From the NCBI GenBank assembly GCA_046290435.1, contig JBKAGO010000047.1, positions 19,568 to 83,567 on the forward strand: 64,000 bases of DNA, given 5' to 3'. The DNA is from CAVQUE01 sp046290435. Its GTDB lineage: Bacteria > Actinomycetota > Acidimicrobiia > Acidimicrobiales > UBA8592. The position numbers and the translations under genes were made by a program. This document shows positions 62,754 through 64,000 of the stretch, in pieces; position 1 is the stretch's first letter, and each line of letters begins with the position of its first letter. Below the pieces are notes generated by a model. The model ran no database searches and had not been told where the DNA came from. It was given only the letters and a program-made list of their open reading frames with translations.

Positions 62754-62921
62754 CTGGCGCCGAAACACGTCGCCCCGGCAACCATTTTCGGCGCCAGAAC
62801 CCAAGGCCACCCCAACCGGCGCCGAAACCTGTTGCCCTGACGACGATTCTCGGCGCCAGAACCCATGGCCAACCCAACCGGCGCCGAAACCTGTTGCCCT
62901 GGCAACGATTCTCGGCGCCAG
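62754..62921. repeat. family B hairpin triplet B15-B17
   Basis: Three 44-bp copies at 62754, 62816 and 62878, exact 62-bp period, spacers close to ACCCATGGCCAACCCAA. They lie in the 429-bp divergent gap upstream of the peroxiredoxin gene, before its operator-like palindrome. Confidence 0.92.
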
Positions 62922-63071
62922 AACCCATTGGCGCTGTCGGGCACCGGCGATCCTGTACGGCGACCATCGATGACGGCCCGGGCCACGCCGGGCGCACGGC
63001 AATCGGCAGCCGGACACACGGCGACCAGCAATCCTGCTTGCATCCAACTTTGGACTGTGTCAAACTTAGAT

Positions 63072-63089
63072 TGTCCGAACATTCGGACA
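63072..63089 (+). promoter_or_regulatory. candidate redox operator upstream of the peroxiredoxin gene
   Basis: Perfect palindrome TGTCCGAA-CA-TTCGGACA, 27 bases before the ATG. Matches the site upstream of the sulfide:quinone oxidoreductase gene at 16 of 18 bases. The binding protein is unknown. Confidence 0.55.
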
Positions 63090-63116
63090 TCACGAGTGCG
63101 ACGCAGGAGACACGTC

Positions 63117-63779
63117 ATGGAAACCATCAGCGAGACCACAGCCCCCAGCCCCTACCCCCGGCTCAACGAACCCGCCCCCGACTTCACCCAGGTGAGCACC
63201 GACGGCGACCTCACCCTCAGCGACTTCCGCGGCAAGTGGGTCGTGCTGTTCAGCCACCCGGCGGACTTCACCCCCGTCTGCACAACCGAGTTCCTCGGCT
63301 TCGCCGAACGCTTCGAGGAGTTCGAGCGCCGCAACGTGAAACTCATCGGCCTGTCGATCGACTCCGTCCACGCCCACATCGCCTGGATGAAGAACATCGA
63401 GCAGCACTTCGGCGTCGAGGTCAAGTTTCCGATCCTCGCCGACCTCGACATGAAGGTGGCCAACCTCTACGGGATGATCCAGCCCGGTGCATCGGCCACC
63501 GCCGCTGTACGGGCCGTGTTCATCATCGACCCCGAGGGCCTGCTGCGGGCGATGATCTACTACCCACTCACCACCGGGCGGAACATGGACGAGATCGTCC
63601 GCCTCATCGACGCCCTGCAGCTCAACGCCGAGCACGGCCTCGCCACCCCGGCCAACTGGGAGCCCGGCCAGTCCTGCATCGTCCCGCCCCCCGCCACCAA
63701 GGCCGCCGCGGACAAGCGTCCGAGCGAGGGCTACGACACCGTCGACTGGTACTTCTCCCGCACCGACAGCCCGGCCTGA
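63117..63779 (+). CDS. peroxiredoxin (Prx6/archaeal-type)
   Basis: A 220-residue thiol peroxidase. The peroxidatic Cys55 is in HPADFTPVCTTEF, and SIDSVHAHIAWMKNIEQHFG is the family's helix. A second Cys187 (GQSCIVPP) lies in a long C-terminal extension, as in Prx6-type enzymes. It reduces peroxides using a cytosolic thiol. AGGAGA before the ATG supports the start. Control by the palindrome at 63072 would link it to sulfide oxidation at 33976. Confidence 0.9.
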   Translation: METISETTAPSPYPRLNEPAPDFTQVSTDGDLTLSDFRGKWVVLFSHPADFTPVCTTEFLGFAERFEEFERRNVKLIGLSIDSVHAHIAWMKNIEQHFGVEVKFPILADLDMKVANLYGMIQPGASATAAVRAVFIIDPEGLLRAMIYYPLTTGRNMDEIVRLIDALQLNAEHGLATPANWEPGQSCIVPPPATKAAADKRPSEGYDTVDWYFSRTDSPA

Positions 63780-63880
63780 GATAGCCGACCCGGACTGCCT
63801 GCCGCAGCGGCGACCGACCACGGGACCGTGGCAGGTGCGGACCTCCGAGCAACTCGGGCGCACCCGACCGCGGCTCACCG

Positions 63881-63950
63881 GCCACCGGGGCGACGACCAC
63901 CGGGGCGACGACCACCGGGGCGACGACCACCGGGGCGACGACCACCGGGG
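63881..63950. repeat. 15-bp tandem repeat abutting element A6
   Basis: The unit ACCACCGGGGCGACG is repeated about 4.6 times with almost no variation; the last unit runs into GGGGTCAAG, the start of element A6. The GGGG shared by unit and element suggests slippage from the element's edge. Confidence 0.85.
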
Positions 63951-64000
63951 TCAAGTCGTACTTTCAACCAACTCGTATCGCTGCGGCCTCGGGGCTCGAC
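63947..64000. repeat. family A element, copy A6, cut by window edge
   Basis: Intact left arm and the start of the loop with GCGGCCTCGGGGCTCGAC. The right arm should lie beyond the window. Confidence 0.85.

Noticed and set aside
63622..63954. Minus-strand frame encoding PVVVA repeats
   Set aside because: Product of the 15-bp tandem repeat; the remainder is antisense to the peroxiredoxin gene.

Overview
The window is GC-rich DNA (roughly two thirds G+C by eye) from an actinomycete-type bacterium. The evidence is six intact luciferase-like, probably F420-dependent oxidoreductases plus one broken copy, an MMPL-type RND transporter, a STAND ATPase with a SARP-type C-terminus, a mycothiol-maleylpyruvate-isomerase-like DinB protein, frequent GTG starts and a DUF222 protein at the left edge. 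A member of the Acidimicrobiia (Ilumatobacter-like) is my best inference; no rRNA or tRNA is present to test it. No CRISPR array, integrase, transposase or replication origin was seen.

Layout. 1-2.7 kb: truncated DUF222 gene, a decayed luciferase-like gene, a methyltransferase and a TetR remnant. 2.7-14.1 kb: a TetR-controlled luciferase-like (LLM) oxidoreductase, a divergent second LLM, a VOC protein, a lipoprotein with an HExxH motif, a tyrosine phosphatase, a phosphotransferase, enoyl-CoA hydratase, a DECR-type reductase, a third LLM and a SnoaL-like protein. 14.3-30.2 kb: a 1028-residue STAND regulator, two LLMs, a DUF1704 metallopeptidase-like protein, acyl-CoA dehydrogenase, carotenoid oxygenase, SDR, nitroreductase, amidase, SRPBCC protein and DUF3445 haem protein. 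30.3-43.9 kb: TetR/RND divergent pair, sulfide:quinone oxidoreductase, LLM, phosphotransferase, SnoaL-like protein, an ABC exporter pair, a Rieske oxygenase and a hotdog-like protein. 44.0-45.9 kb: a visibly AT-richer island with a LuxR-type regulator, a tiny membrane protein, a secreted Cys-rich protein and a broken frame; it is bounded on both sides by copies of the same 69-bp piece of the Rieske gene. 46.1-64 kb: acyl-CoA dehydrogenase, K+ channel, sulfotransferase, phosphotransferase, lipoprotein, NYN protein, FAH-type hydratase, permease, MFS exporter, epoxide-hydrolase-like protein, DinB protein, GNAT and peroxiredoxin.

Taken together the genes suggest catabolism of hydrophobic or ring compounds: oxygenation or F420-linked redox steps (LLMs, Rieske, carotenoid oxygenase, nitroreductase), hydrolysis (amidase, epoxide hydrolase), beta-oxidation-like steps (two acyl-CoA dehydrogenases, enoyl-CoA hydratase, DECR-type SDR), FAH-type hydratase and export (RND, ABC, MFS). 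No single pathway can be assigned.

The most unusual content lies between the genes. Family B is a 44-bp imperfect hairpin present 17 times with no length variation, alone or in doublets and triplets with an exact 62-bp period and compensatory changes in its inner stem. Family A is a 92-bp element with about 30-bp inverted arms, six copies, some with one eroded arm. Family C is a 50-55-bp palindrome, three copies, one of them read through inside the DUF3445 gene. Several candidate operators are also visible, including one sequence shared by the sulfide:quinone oxidoreductase and peroxiredoxin promoters.
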